NCBI GenBank assembly: GCA_034509735.1
Contig: JACGWO010000002.1
Coordinates: forward strand, 47,737,115-47,801,114
Direction of reading: 5' to 3'
Length of the DNA stretch: 64,000 bases
Source: Sesamum alatum
Lineage: Eukaryota; Streptophyta; Magnoliopsida; Lamiales; Pedaliaceae
Positions 13,161 through 25,474 of the stretch are shown one piece after another. Each line of letters opens with the position of its first letter. The stretch's first letter is position 1. The position numbers were made by a program, and so were the translations under genes. The notes beneath the pieces are model-generated. The model saw only the letters and a list, made by a program, of their open reading frames with translations, was not told the DNA's origin and ran no database searches.

Positions 13161-14316
13161 AAAAATATCCCCTCCCGTTCCCTCTCCCTCTCTTTCTCAC
13201 ACACAGAAAAAGTCATGGGCCCCCCACCTCCTCGAACTATTCTCAAAGTCATCAAATCCCTGAAATCTCAGCTCTCCATTGTTCTCATCCAACGGTCCTC
13301 ATTTCTCTTGGCCTAGTACTAGCAGCAGTTATTAGTCACCCTTCTTCGCGCTCTCATAAACCCTAGAACCTGCAACCCACCCCCCCGCAGCCACCATTTT
13401 TACGTGAACGCCGTTAAATCTAAGGGGAAAAAAGGGATTATATACAAAAGAAAAGGAAAGGCCAGTTTGAAAGATCGGATGTATTATTTGGTGATGGGAA
13501 AAGGGATGATTTTAATCGGTTTTGTCAGGTAAATATTTGTTTCTTGTTATTGTTGCGTAATTTTGATGGGATTTTGTGGTTGAGGCAGAAAAAGATGGGA
13601 TTTTTGCGACATCCGTTGGGATTTATTTGATGGGTTCTTCTTTTTTGATGAAATCTTGTGCTATAGTTTTCACCTCTGTTGTGGGGAAAAAATGAGTTGA
13701 AAAAATATCTCGTTGTGTGTGGTCGAGTTGGTCCGAGTCGACTGAGTTGAGACCATTCTTGGTATAGGAAGGTTTTGAAGAAGAGTCTTGTGCTTGAATT
13801 CTTGGAAGCGACCACCGAATTTTGGGGTCGTGTTGGGTGAGTTGGACTGGAGCGAGACTGAGTTGGGACCGGGTTATTGTCCGAGTTTGGCTCTCGAGTT
13901 TCTGTTGTTAAGAGTGTGGATTGGGCGGAGGCTTAAGCAAGAAGGCTGTTTTGTGTTCTGCCCGGGTGGCGTGCCGAGTTTCACCACTTGATTGGCTCTG
14001 TGAGTCAGTTTGGCCTCTGGTTCTTGGAGACTGGTTGAGCAGGGGCGTGTTGAGGGGGGCTGCTGAGTTCGTCCTTCATCGCAAAGGACTGAGCCTATTT
14101 GTGTGACAGTCGGTTGGTGGTTTTCATTTTCAGAAGATTCGCCCGAGTTTGTCTTGGAAAGAGGAAGGAAGAAAAAGAATTTTGTGCTCGTCATTAAATC
14201 AGAGCTTTCTGCCAGCCCGTGTTGGACCAATTTTGTCTTTGAAGGTGTTTAAATTACGAAAGTGAAGAAAAAAAATAGCTTCTGGGTCTTTGCCACGTAG
14301 AAATAAACACAAGCCG
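13160..14316 (+). promoter_or_regulatory. EPCR promoter and 5' leader region
   Basis: This is a GC-richer stretch than its surroundings. It opens with a C/T-rich tract (about 13166-13204) and contains TGGGCC at 13216-13221. A donor-like TGTCAG|GTAAAT lies at about 13528, so the leader is probably spliced before the coding ATG at 14317. Between 13725 and 14150 the motif GAGTTG/GAGTTT recurs many times. Short overlapping reading frames on both strands here show no family resemblance and are taken as non-coding. Confidence 0.4.
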
Positions 14317-17300
14317 ATGCCTTCAGTGGGAATGAGAAGGACTACAAGGGTGTTTGGGGCGCGAGTTTTGCGTTCAGGGAGGAGGCTGTGGACGGAACCG
14401 CATGAAGGCAGCAAATATGTGAGAGCAAGCTCATGGGAACATAAGTGGACTGAGCTATAGACAATTCTGCAGATGGAGGAGGGATGCTGGTGATCACCGC
14501 AAGGACATGTGGCAAGAAATTGAAAAACGGTGCTTTTTGGACATGACTGCAGAAGCTAGAACAGCAAGAACGAGTATCGGAAGTATGGTGGAAGAGAAAA
14601 ATTTGACAGGATGTGTGGAATGTGTGTATAAGAGAAAGAGGACGAGGACGGAGTTGGGCCCTACAGAAGATAAGAGGTACGGAAAGAAGTTTGTAAGGAA
14701 ACAATGGAGGAAAAAATCTCGAGCTACTGAATCATTTGAAATTTGTGGAGACTTCTGGGATTCTGTTAGTAGGTCTCAAGAACTTGCTATAGTTGTTAAT
14801 GGGTCTTCTTATGATTATGGTTATTGGGTTGCTTGCTTCTTGAGTTTCGGTGCTGAGCTATATGACTAGGTTAGAATTGAAATGAGGGGTTGCGTGCATT
14901 TGTGCGCTCGAAACCAATTTTGATGCTTATTCTCCCGTGGAGTGCTTTTTCTCCAGGTAAATGATTTATCCTTGTAATGTTAGGTACTTTTAAAGTATGA
15001 GTTTACTTGCTTAATACTAATAACTTTTGTAAATCATGTGTTATATTTTTATTTTTCTCTCTTGGGAGCATTTTTGTAGCATTGTAAAGATTGAATTCAT
15101 GGCTGAACCTTAGCTACAGTTTGGAAAAATGCATTAGTTGATTTGAGGTTTGACGTGCCACTGAGAATACTAAGGTTTTCAATTACTTGCCTTAATTTAT
15201 TGTGACTATATATAATTTATGATTCTTCTTGTTACAGGATTCTATTACTGCCAAGAACCCTGGTACTTGCATAATCTCAGGATCCCGGTCTTTGACACCA
15301 TTGATTTCTGTCGATTTTCCTTCAATCCCATCGTTTTTTGTACGTATGCAAACAAGTATGCACCTTAGATCTGCGCATTTGGCTTGCTTGCTTGTGGCAC
15401 ATTCGTGGAATATTTATGAGAATGATGAGGAAGTGACAGATCTGGTTGATGATGCTGAAGAAACCTCCTTTCAAAATCCTTGGAGAGACCACAGAGATTG
15501 TATTTCAGTAGCATCTCAAATTTCCCCTGAAAGAGACATATCATACACTGACGCAGTAGCATCTGGCAATGATAACTCAGAGAGTCAGGTGTTGTCACAC
15601 TCAGCCATTGGATTACCTAAATCTGCTCTTCGAAATTTGCAGTTAAGAAACAGTCGTAATATCCAGAAACGGAGGAGCTCTCTGAGACGCAAGAGAGGTA
15701 GACCACCATCAGCTTTTCGAGCACAGAAAGCCAATGGAGCTTTATCTTCAGATTTTTTCAGAGCTAGAACCGACGCCGTCCAATTATCTGCTGCAGCACC
15801 TAGTCGTTTTACTTAGGAGCTCAGGTAAGAGGAGTTTCTACTGCAACATCAAAGAGCTAAAATCAGGCGCAGTGGTGTTGACACAGGATCGAGGTGCCAG
15901 TAGATGTTCTGCTAACCTGTTAATTACGGAAACGGACAAGTGTTATCGGGAAGAAGGAGCCACTATCACGTTAGAATTATCCTCTTCCAAGCAATGGTTT
16001 CTTGCTGTTATGAAGGGTGGAATAAAGCGATACAGTCTGACTGCACAAAAAGTCATGAGGCCATCTTGTTCTAACCGCTTCACTCACGCTGTAATATGGA
16101 CAGCAGATGGTGGTTGGAAGCTTGAGTTTCCTAATAAACAAGATTGGTCAATTTTCAAGGAACTTTACAAGGAATGCTCTGACCGGAACATGCAGTCCCC
16201 TGCAGCTAGTTTTATTCCTGTTCCTGAGGTGCAAGAAGTGTCTAGCCCTGTTGATACCAGTTTCATGCCATATGTGAGGCCTGATTCGTACATTACTGTG
16301 AAAGATGATGAGCTAATCAGGGCTTTGGTGAAGAAAAACGCCATCTATGACATGGACTCCGATGATGAGGAATGGCTGGCCAAATTGAATGACGAGTTAT
16401 ATGCAGGAAAGGATCTGCAGGAACGTGTCAAACCTGAGAGTTTTGAGTTGATCATTGATAATCTTGAGAAAGGGCTTCACTGCAATCCAGACGAGCAATT
16501 TGATGAGCAAACAGCCTATGAGTTTTGTATGCATCTCGAGAGAAGGGAAGTTATAGAGGCTATCCGTAATTATTGGATTAAAAAGCGGAAACAGAAACGC
16601 TCGGCTTTAGTGAGGATTTTCCAGGTAAATAGACGTGCATCTTTAAAGATATACTGGTGTGATTGTTCACTTGTTTATGTTAGATTTTACCGGGAAAATA
16701 TTCTGACTAAATAAAAGGAATGCCTCTATTATATGGTTGCTTTTGTATGTTGACCATTGACTTCTCTCTGTGCTGCTACATCATTTCCTGAGGTTAACAA
16801 ACAATTCTGTTATTGGCAGCTTTACCAGCCTAGAAGAACTCAAGTGATACCAAAGTCAATTTTACGGAAGAAAAGATCATTCAAACGGCAAGCAAGTCAG
16901 GGTGGGAGAGGCAAACAACTCCCTTTACTGCAAGGTGCTTGTCCCAAAACATACTTGTATATTGTCAGAATGAAATTAATCCATGCAATGTGATATCAAG
17001 ATCTTATGTGAATTGGGAACTCATGGTAGTTTACTGTATCACTAGCATATTCCGGTGTTAATACCCAATATTATTATATACATAACGGCTCTTTTGAAAT
17101 TTGCTGAATGAAATGGGGTTGACTAGGATGATTTTCTGAAAAGTTCTTCATGCAGTTGGCTGAGAAGCATCTTTGAAATTACTGTTGTTGATGATGCTGT
17201 TTAGGAGATCCATAAGTTTATGGCTTGATGAAATTAGATAAGCGTCTTGTTCACCAGTTTATTTTAGCTACTATTAATTATGAATTTCGTCTTATAGCAA

Positions 17301-17497
17301 TAGCAGCCGAACGAGATGCTTTGGAACAACAGAACAACACACACAAAGTGCAAGAAGCTAAAGCTGCTGCAGACAGATTTGAGGGGTTGGCTATTCAAAA
17401 GCGTCAACGTGCCCAAATGCTCATGGAAAATGCCGACTTAGCTACTTACAAAGCCATGATGGCTCTTAGAATTGCAGAAGCAGCTCAAATTTCTTGA
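14317..17497 (+). CDS. Enhancer-of-polycomb-related protein, EPCR2-like (frameshifted)
   Basis: This resembles Arabidopsis At5g04670 (EPCR2), a subunit of the plant PEAT complex that acts in chromatin silencing and histone acetylation. Exons: 14317-14956, 15238-16624, 16820-16934 and 17307-17497, all GT/AG with matching phases. The N terminus MPSVGMRRTTRVFGARVLRS is distinctive. The second exon holds a basic AT-hook-like RKRGRPPSAF, then CYREEGATITLELSSSKQW, and the EPcA segment (MDSDDEEWLAKLNDE, then FEFCMHLERRE-like YEFCMHLERREVIEAI). The last exon gives ERDALEQQN and the Ala-rich helical tail ending IAEAAQIS. Exon 1 is broken several times: TAG at 14458, a shift at the G run 14481-14483, an extra T at 14845-14847 with TAG at 14867, and further shifts up to 14956. 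Exon 2 has an extra T at 15807-15810 with TAG at 15814. It is either a decayed copy or an unpolished assembly. Confidence 0.85.
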
Positions 17498-18760
17498 GGC
17501 TCCGGGTACAAGTTGCATTCCCTTTTTCTTGGTTAACTGACGGAAGTAGTAACAATCGTATTTCATTAAGATGGCCAATTTTTTCGAGCTACAAGAGGGG
17601 TATGACTGTTTTTCCATCGAAACCTTGGTAGGTTGACCACCTTGTGAAAGAATTAATGTAATTTTGTATAGATTCTGATTCGATGTACATTTGTATGATA
17701 ACCTGAAACCTCAATCCGTACAAGGGGGTTCTATCGGTTTCTTGGAACGAGATAGGTAAGTGGAAAAAATATAGGAAAATATGATCATCACGAAAGCCCG
17801 GTTTCCGTCCTTGTGGTGGTCAACTGTTGGCTATCTGTAGTAAGTTGTGTATAGTTTGGTTGCCTGGTATTCTAGACCTACATGACTACATCTTTACAGG
17901 TTTAGCCCATAATCCCTGCATCTTATTTTGCAATAATTGTTCTGGTTCTTGACAAGTTGATCTCCAACGTTTGGTGGTTTCTTGGACAACGCTTGTCTCA
18001 GTGCTAAGTTTCTGACTTTCAAGACTCACACTGTGTGTGTTTGTGTGCGTCGTTTTCATCCATGCCCATTTGAATACGCTCGTCTGTGGGCAATGTCGAG
18101 CGGGGGATCATGGGTCGCTGGATATGTATGCGATGATGTTCGCTTTGGTTGATGATTGATGTGTATACAATGATATCTATAGTGAAGTGTTTATGTGATC
18201 GTTATGTATGATCTAACAGTCGACAATGTTATCTACCGTCGCTCGTATGGTGTGTGGTTGAGGAATCAGGACTAGATGAAAATGCGATTGTGAGCCGTTT
18301 GATAGGAATATGTCGATGACATAAAGTGAAATCACGATTTTTCATGTGTATTTGAGTACCAGCGTACGCATGGGTGCATTGGGCTTGAACGCAGATAGTT
18401 AATTTTGATTGCACCCTGTTTGGGACGGGTTTTGAAGTTATAAGCAGATCTTTTAGACTTATTTTGGATTATTCGAAAAATACTTTTCACATATTTTTAA
18501 AATTTATTATTGCGTTGTATCTTATGCATCAATATATGTATATCACATATACTTTGACATATAAAATATAAATGTAATTCTCTTGATATTAAAATTATAC
18601 ATGTGAAAAGTAAAAAAATGTTAGGAATTTTCATATTTTAGATATCAAAACATGGGTATAATAATTTGTAACTAATTAATTTTTTAATCAAGAATAACAG
18701 TTTTTAATACTGAGAAGGCTGTGGTGATGGTATTCTTTTTGAAATTATATTTAAAAATTA
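17498..18760. other. EPCR 3' region and intergenic DNA
   Basis: The first 250-350 bp are probably the 3' untranslated region; A-rich AATATAGGAAAAT occurs near 17770. The rest has mixed composition and no recognisable gene. Confidence 0.4.
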
Positions 18761-19171
18761 GGGTAAATTGCAATTACTTTTCCTGAGGTTTAACATATGT
18801 ATAAATATTTTCTCGTTATTTGAAAAATTATAAATATCCCTTGAGGTTTGTAACCGTCTAATAAATAATTCATTTTCATCTATTTTAACTGACCAAAATG
18901 CCTTTATGCATAGAATTATTTTTTATTTAATTTTTAAAATTTTTTTGGACTACAATGCGTAGGGAGTAAGTTTTTTACACAGAGGTGCAATAATGCAATT
19001 TGTCTCGACTGATTTTTCCATAATTTTAATAAAAAATTCAAGGGTAAAATGGTTAATTCAAACATTTGGTTAAAAAATTACAAACTTTAAGGAGTATTTA
19101 TAATTTGTCAAACAATAAGAAGGTATTTATAATTATGCCAAATCATAGGGGAGGTGATTGTAATTTACCCT
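18761..19171. mobile_element. Mutator-like MITE with exact 9-bp target duplication
   Basis: The element runs GGGTAAATTGCAATTAC...GTAATTTACCC and is flanked on both sides by TAAAAATTA (18752-18760 and 19172-19180). A perfect 9-bp duplication is the hallmark of Mutator-superfamily insertion. The arms mirror each other (CTGAGGTTTAACATATG against GCCAAATCATAGGGGAGG). It has no coding capacity. Confidence 0.85.
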
Positions 19172-19180
19172 AAAAATTAT

Positions 19181-20500
19181 TCTTGATTCGAGTTTAATCT
19201 TGGATCTATAACAACTTGGTGTACTAGGTTCCGAATTTTGGTAAATTCACACCAAAACTTAACTTGTTGCTTCAATTTAATTTTTTACGTAATTATATAA
19301 TTTTTATAAGCCCATCAACCTACGATACGTGTATCATTACATTATATATAGTGACAAAAATTTAAAATACTCAACTTAATTCCCATATTAAAATTCTTTT
19401 TTCTCTTAATCCATCATATATAATATGGTGTAAATGGACAATTTATTTTCAACCCACCCTAAAAAAAGACAAGAAATAAGTAATGGTGATTAGAACTAGA
19501 CAAATATCAAACCCTAATTAGTAAATACAAAAGATTTCCAATTTACTAGTGAGAATTATGATATATTTAGGGGTACTTAATTAGTCCTAATCCATCAATT
19601 AATTTTGTCGTGTATTCGTTAATGACTTGTGATGAATAGAAAATTGACAACGAATCTGCTTTGGTTCGTAAGATTTAGGATTATCTGTGCGACGACGAAT
19701 TATAAATTGAGATTATATATTAAATTCGAGCACAAACTCTTTGGAAATAATTGGATAATAAAAGTGATATAATGATTCATTATCCCTATCCTAAACCTAA
19801 TAATTATTTGTGACCCTTACCTAATTAGTGAATAATATATCATTATTTTCTCATTGTGGGTACTAAGGACAAGCGAACCATCACATTAGTTTGCTATAAT
19901 TGGGGTTCCTTATATTATTTTCTGATTTTTTTTTAATTTTTTAAGACCTAAATGAAATAATTTAACAAAGTATAATTTTCGTTTAGACCGAATGCTCTAT
20001 TTTGAGAATATTTTTTGTACAAATACATAGAATTTAATTCAAAACCCCTTTTCTCAATGTTTTGGACAAGAGAGAGGAACAAACTAGCGCAATGACTCTT
20101 TTTTAGTGTGATTATGAAAATCCAACCTTAATCCAAGAAGAGTTGTTATATATAGAGGGCGGAAAAAAAAAAAAACCGAAAAAACACAAATTATTTACAA
20201 AATCACCAAATCTAGACTCACGAAGCTAAATACAAACGACAAATGAACCAGCATTCAATTTTTCTAAAGAAATTCCAGTGTCTTACCTGAAATTCTTTCT
20301 ATTATACATAACACAAAATTAAAAAATACATTAAAAAGATCAAACAACATAACACAATTAGAAAAAGAAAAGTTAGTCTTAGGATTAGGAATCTTAAAAT
20401 TACAACTATAAAATTGTAAAAGACTCCCAAAACCCTAATTATTCTCCAAACATTAGGCCAATCATTTTAGCCATGGAAGACAAAGGAACTAAGTAGAACA
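19181..20500. other. AT-rich intergenic DNA
   Basis: No gene, RNA or structured element was recognised. Confidence 0.45.
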
Positions 20501-20554
20501 AACCAATGGAAGCCAAGCATTAGACTTGCCTAGAACTTGCATTTTTCTTCAAAT

Positions 20555-20680
20555 TCAACCCCTTGGTGTCAATTGCTTCAAAATGCACACTTTCACACAC
20601 AAATGTGTACCTAATACATCCAAGTATGAGAAACCCTTTGAAAATCGTCCAAATCGTCTGTTTTTCAATATTTTTGACAT
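20555..20680 (-). other. Possible 41-residue small ORF behind a promoter-like stretch
   Basis: The minus strand has TATA-like AAATATAAGTA near 20775, then a leader with TTCTTCTTCC runs, then an ATG at 20680. The encoded peptide is basic (MSKILKNRRFGRFSKGF...) with two cysteines. I do not recognise a family, and it carries no CLE, RALF, PSK, IDA or DVL signature. Overlapping frames on either strand are equally unproven. Confidence 0.2.
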
Positions 20681-21280
20681 ATTCTCTGATATCAAAATCA
20701 AGAAGACGAAGAGGAAGAAGAAGAAAGTCAGAAGAAGTTATGATAAGTTTGAAGCATAGATGTATAGTACTTATATTTGAGAAGTTTAGAAAAAAATTGA
20801 GATAGGTACAAAGGGTTGACAAGGAAACTAATATGCAATTGGCCATACTTTTATATTCAAACAATTTCTTTTTGTCCCCCTTTGTTGCATGGGATGCTTT
20901 GAAACTAAAGAAAAGGAACTTGTTCTATTAGAATTTTTTGTGGGTCAAACCTCTAATTTATGTAATTTAAGGGGGCAAAAAGTAATGCATAAAGATATAA
21001 TAAGGATTATGAAGGGCCACGATCACATTAAACTTATTTTTTTAATTAAGTACGTATGATTAAATCCAATTTTTCATATAATTTCCAGTATTAAAATATG
21101 AATTACAGACAAAAATTTATAGGACAATGAATTTAAAAAAGTTAATATGCTGATAACTGCTGAGAATTTATTTATTTTTAATTTAAAATGTACTCCACTA
21201 AGAAAAGAATGATATTAAAATATAATATTCCATCATGGAATACCAAAGTCACTAATAGCCATCAACCCCACTAAGATGAG

Positions 21281-21281
<1 letters not shown>

Positions 21282-21313
<32 letters not shown>
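21282..21313. repeat. 32-nt poly(C) homopolymer followed by T7
   Basis: Thirty-two uninterrupted C precede seven T. It is extreme for an AT-rich plant intergenic region. Exact length in any assembly of such a tract is unreliable. Confidence 0.9.
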
Positions 21314-21461
21314 TTTTTTTGCATAAAACAACAAAGACAAAAAGAAGAAGAAGAAAAGATTTGAATCTTTATCCATCAAACTACCAAATTATTGGTGGTG
21401 GCATAGTAAGTTGTCTAACTCAAATAAGATCACTAATACCTAATTAATATATTCAAATATA

Positions 21462-21885
21462 GGATAAATTATAACTTATTCCCTAAATTTTTGACATAAT
21501 TATTAATATATTTTCATTATTTAAAAAATTATAGGTATTCTATTGATTTTTAACGTATGTATAACAAGAGGTCCATTTCGTTAGCCCCGTGCGGTTTCAT
21601 CCAATTTTTCTGACGAACGGGCCAAAATGTTATGTTGGATTATGACTCTATGAATTGTAATTTTTTTATATTTTTTAAAATTTTTTAAATATGTTCTATG
21701 AATTATTTACTTTACCCATCTTAAGATTTTTTTTACATTTAAAAGAGTAAAGTAATAATTTGCACTTAATCGTCTAGAGGCCACATAATTATTTTTCAAT
21801 TAAAAAAGATATTTGTAATTTTTTAAACAACTATAAAATATTTGTAATTATATCAAAACTTATGAAAAATTTGATGTAATTTACC
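21462..21885. mobile_element. Mutator-like MITE, GGGTAAATT family
   Basis: The left end GGATAAATTATAAC and right end GATGTAATTTACC enclose mirrored arms with a central GTTATGTTGGATTATGAC segment. The flanks TATTCAAAT and TATCCAAAT differ at one base and look like a worn 9-bp duplication, slightly offset on the left. Confidence 0.55.
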
Positions 21886-23438
21886 TATCCAAATAATTGG
21901 GATGTGGAGTCTAAATATTCTTTAGGGTTTTCTTTATGTGTGCTGTACGGATCAGGGCCAAGAATTTGTTGCTGACCATGATTTGCTTAATTGTGTGGAC
22001 AGCTCTTTGTTGTTTCTGCCAGAATTGGACAAAGTGGCTATCTATTTGTAAATGGGTGTTGATAGACTTTGGTCATGATCTTCATGTTCTAATAGTAGGA
22101 TCTGAGGGCTGAAAAATAAATTAAACTAATTACTAAGTAGGCCAACTCTATAATTTTAGGACACAATATAACTATGTAATACGTATGTGTACATGCACAT
22201 ACGTAAAGATTTCAAACTTTATTGAGAACGTTGATAGAATAAATTATTATACAAATCAATTAATAAGTAAGTTATTTTTTGTAATAGATAAAATCAAGAG
22301 AATGACAATCAGCGCAACAATCTTCGTTGACGGTGATTGTATGAGACATGATCTGATGTAAAGTGTTTGATTAGAATAGTAATTACTACTCAAAGAACGA
22401 GCCTGTCACCCACAATTCCGTTGAGATATAAAGTGAACTAGAACCCCTCATTACGATTAAATCATGGATCTATTACGACAAACAGGTAGGTGTTTCGATC
22501 AATTTAACTTCACGATCTACCTAACGAGAAGGCACAATCCGTCCCGCTTGAACTCCCACCTCGATCGTAATGAACCTACAAATAACATAACTCTTACATT
22601 TTATGATCAACCATAGCAGCAAAAATTGCCAGAGCGTAGGGAATGACTACTAGGAAGTCACATTTCTTTGTACCACATTGCCTTCGTATTAAACTTTTCA
22701 CTTGCTTATATTGAACTTCTTTGTAACTTTGAGTTGAGATGTGTAGGTAGATGGATTTTGGAAGAAATACCAACACGTACCCGCCTGTCTTGTCTTAATT
22801 TGGGCTAGGCTAGGTTGCGTGATTTCTAATCTTTTTTTGAGAAAAATACACTTGAGAATATGCACTTATCCGATTTTTCTTTTGAAAACTTAACATTGAC
22901 TTTGAATTGGTCTAAACTGATCAAGAAAAATCCAGTTTTGACTTAGCTTTTTTTCTTCAACGGATATAAATGCATGGCCTAATAATTTTCAACCAACCAA
23001 GGCTCCTTTCTCTATAAATAGGCTCGATTGGCATTCATTTGTGATACAGAACATAAGCCTCTCTTTTTTGCTTACTGAATTCTCCCTCTTCTTCATTTAT
23101 GAGTTTCTGAGTGTACAATCCCTAGTTTTAAACTCTTTACCATGCACGTGTTAGGGAGGATAATTGTGTTAACTTTGGAGAGCGACCGGTTCAACTATCA
23201 CACCGAGCTAGTACCGAAATTTTGCTTTTAAGAAAGTAACTTTTACCATGATACAGTTATAATTTTTTCCGACACAGAGTTGCTTATATGGAAAGAATTG
23301 CAGAGCTTGGTGAATAATGTGAGATCCACTCCAATGGCTCAATTGCAGTTTCTAGGAATCCCAATTATGAATAAGCATTTACAATCACACAAAACGAAAC
23401 GCTAACACAACTCAAACCAAAAACGAGAAAAAAAAAAT
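21886..23438. other. Intergenic DNA with an orphan TATA box
   Basis: TCTATAAATAGGCTCG at 23011-23026 is a textbook plant TATA context on the plus strand, but no reading frame of substance follows. The stretch could be the U3/R part of an old LTR retrotransposon or a decayed promoter. Nothing else was recognised. Confidence 0.35.
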
Positions 23439-23810
23439 GATAAAAATTACAGGCACTTGTCATGAAGTTTAAATAATTACAAATACCTTTCGTTATTTGT
23501 AAAATTATAAATACTTATTCAAATGATGAACCACTTAAAATACCCTTTTGAATTATAAACTATAATTTTATATACTTATTTAGAAATTTTTAAAGTATTT
23601 TTATGGATTAATATTCTCTATGGATTATTTATTTTACCTACCTTTAGATTTTTTTGAAAAAGTAAAAAATTCAACAAGGCTTAAGTAGTACTTTTTTACA
23701 TCTTCTTACATAATTATTTTTCATTTAAGGGGATATTTATGATTTTTTAAATAATAATAAAATATTTATAATTATGTCAAATTTTAAAGGCGATAGTCGT
23801 AATTTAACCC
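23439..23810. mobile_element. Degenerate Mutator-like MITE, GGGTAAATT family
   Basis: The arms carry CATGAAGTTTAAATAATTAC on the left and the mirrored TATAATTATGTCAAATTT and GTAATTTAACCC on the right. The termini are worn. Confidence 0.5.
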
Positions 23811-23829
23811 ACAAAAAAAAAGAAAGAAA

Positions 23830-24010
23830 AGAAAAGGAGTAATGGGCTGGCCTTCTTCGGTCCATATCATAATTTGGTTCAGAGATTCAAAGCCCAAGAA
23901 TTGGTTAATCCACATCAACCCGACCCGTAACAGCCCCCACCCGACCCGCCCATATGCCAAGTAAAGAAATTAGGACAAACCAAGAAACCTCAGCATAAGC
24001 CTCCGCATGA
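23830..24010 (+). promoter_or_regulatory. Likely promoter of the PPR gene, site II motifs
   Basis: TGGGCT at 23843-23848 and AGCCCA at 23891-23896 are site II-type elements, common upstream of plant genes for organelle and housekeeping functions. The following CCCGACCCG-rich stretch lacks a TATA box, which fits a PPR gene. Confidence 0.4.
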
Positions 24011-25474
24011 ACGGAAAAGGTAAAAGATGAATCCTTTCTGTAAGTTCATCATTACCTCTATGTGGGTTTCATTCTCTATGTATATTAGTATATAATTGCA
24101 TATGTTTTATTTGGTTAAAGACTGTATTTTTAAAGCATATATTTGATACTTTTATTGGATTCGAAGTGTATTCTTGCTTCATGTTACTCTTGAGTTATGT
24201 AGTTTAACTTTGTCTGCATTTCTGAAGTGTAGTTTTTTTAGCCCTTTCACAATGCAGTGCCTGTTTATCTACTTTTTGATTTTTCTTTTATGATGAGTTC
24301 TTGATGTTTCTGCTCTGGTGTGGGGGGTTCCATACTGTTTATTGTCTGTTTCTTCTTTTTCAATTAAAATTATGAATGGCCTTGTTCTTTTTCACAATTT
24401 CTAGTGAAATTTATGACATGGGATTTTTGTCTGATTCTCTGGTTTTAACTTTTAAATATATATGTGTTGTTTTGCAGCTCAAAAACTTACATGATTCTTT
24501 GTTTGATATTCTGCACGAAAGCCGTTGCATACTGACATGAGTTCCTGGGAGAAGATGCCTTTACAGAAGCATACAGGAGAGGGATATGCAAAGAGAAAAG
24601 GTACTTGACATTGTCCATTTTCCTTGTAAGAATTAAACAGAGGGAATACGAAAAGCCCTGTTGTAATTATTACCATAAGTTCTTCATACTTCATTTCTTG
24701 ATTTTTCAGAGGAAGGGGTTTGCAACAGCTCGATTATGTCGAGAGTTTGTGGGATCATTTTAAGGGTGGCATAACAATGATGAGAGGTGAGTCAATGTTT
24801 ATAACCTTTTCATAATATTGTTTGACAAGAGTCTTCAAACTTTCTGGTTATGCTTTCAAAACTATCATACTTTACCAGTGATGCTGGAGAACTAAGCTAC
24901 AATGGCAGGGCTTTGTCTTTGTTCGACAGAAGGAAATAGCAATCTCTTGTGCCTTATAATGTTTTGTTTCTTTGCTAACAAAATGTTTTAGCAAGCATCA
25001 GTGATTTTTTGTAGCTCATTGTTGAGATCCTTTGTTGCATCCTTGTAATTATATGATAACTATGTTCTTGCAAAGTGAGGTGCTAGATATCATAGTATCT
25101 GTTACTTAATCTAGAAAACCTGTATAAGGTAGCTTGAAATTTTTCTTGAGTGTGTCTTGTTTATGTAGTAATCAGCGGATACTTCCTCTATTGCAACGTC
25201 ATTGCATTCTTGTTTATTGTGTTAAGTTGGGAAAGTCTGTTGGCAGTTTATCATTCTGGTCTTAAGTTTATCTATCCTTGATGCCCATCTGTAGATCAAA
25301 TTTAGCCACATGAACAATTTAAAGGCTGTGAATTCATGGGATAGAGTCATGGTGGTTATAAAGCGATTCTACTGCACAAATAGGTATGTTCTGATTGTTA
25401 TTACTGTTCTCCCTCTTCTTGATGTTTTTTTTTTAAAAATGTAAACTGAGTATGAAAAATGCAGCAAGTATGGC
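24011..25474 (+). other. Probable spliced 5' leader of the PPR gene
   Basis: Donor-like AAAAG|GTAAAAG occurs near 24020, an acceptor TTTTGCAG before 24479, a donor AAAAG|GTAC near 24600, and a TGAAAAATGCAG acceptor at about 25465. Short upstream frames (for example MSSWEKMPLQKHTGEG near 24539) have no recognised family. I read this as non-coding leader plus introns. Confidence 0.35.

Noticed and set aside
13788..14414. Several 60-120-codon frames upstream of EPCR
   Set aside because: They overlap on both strands in a GC-richer leader, have no recognised family, and the EPCR start lies just downstream.
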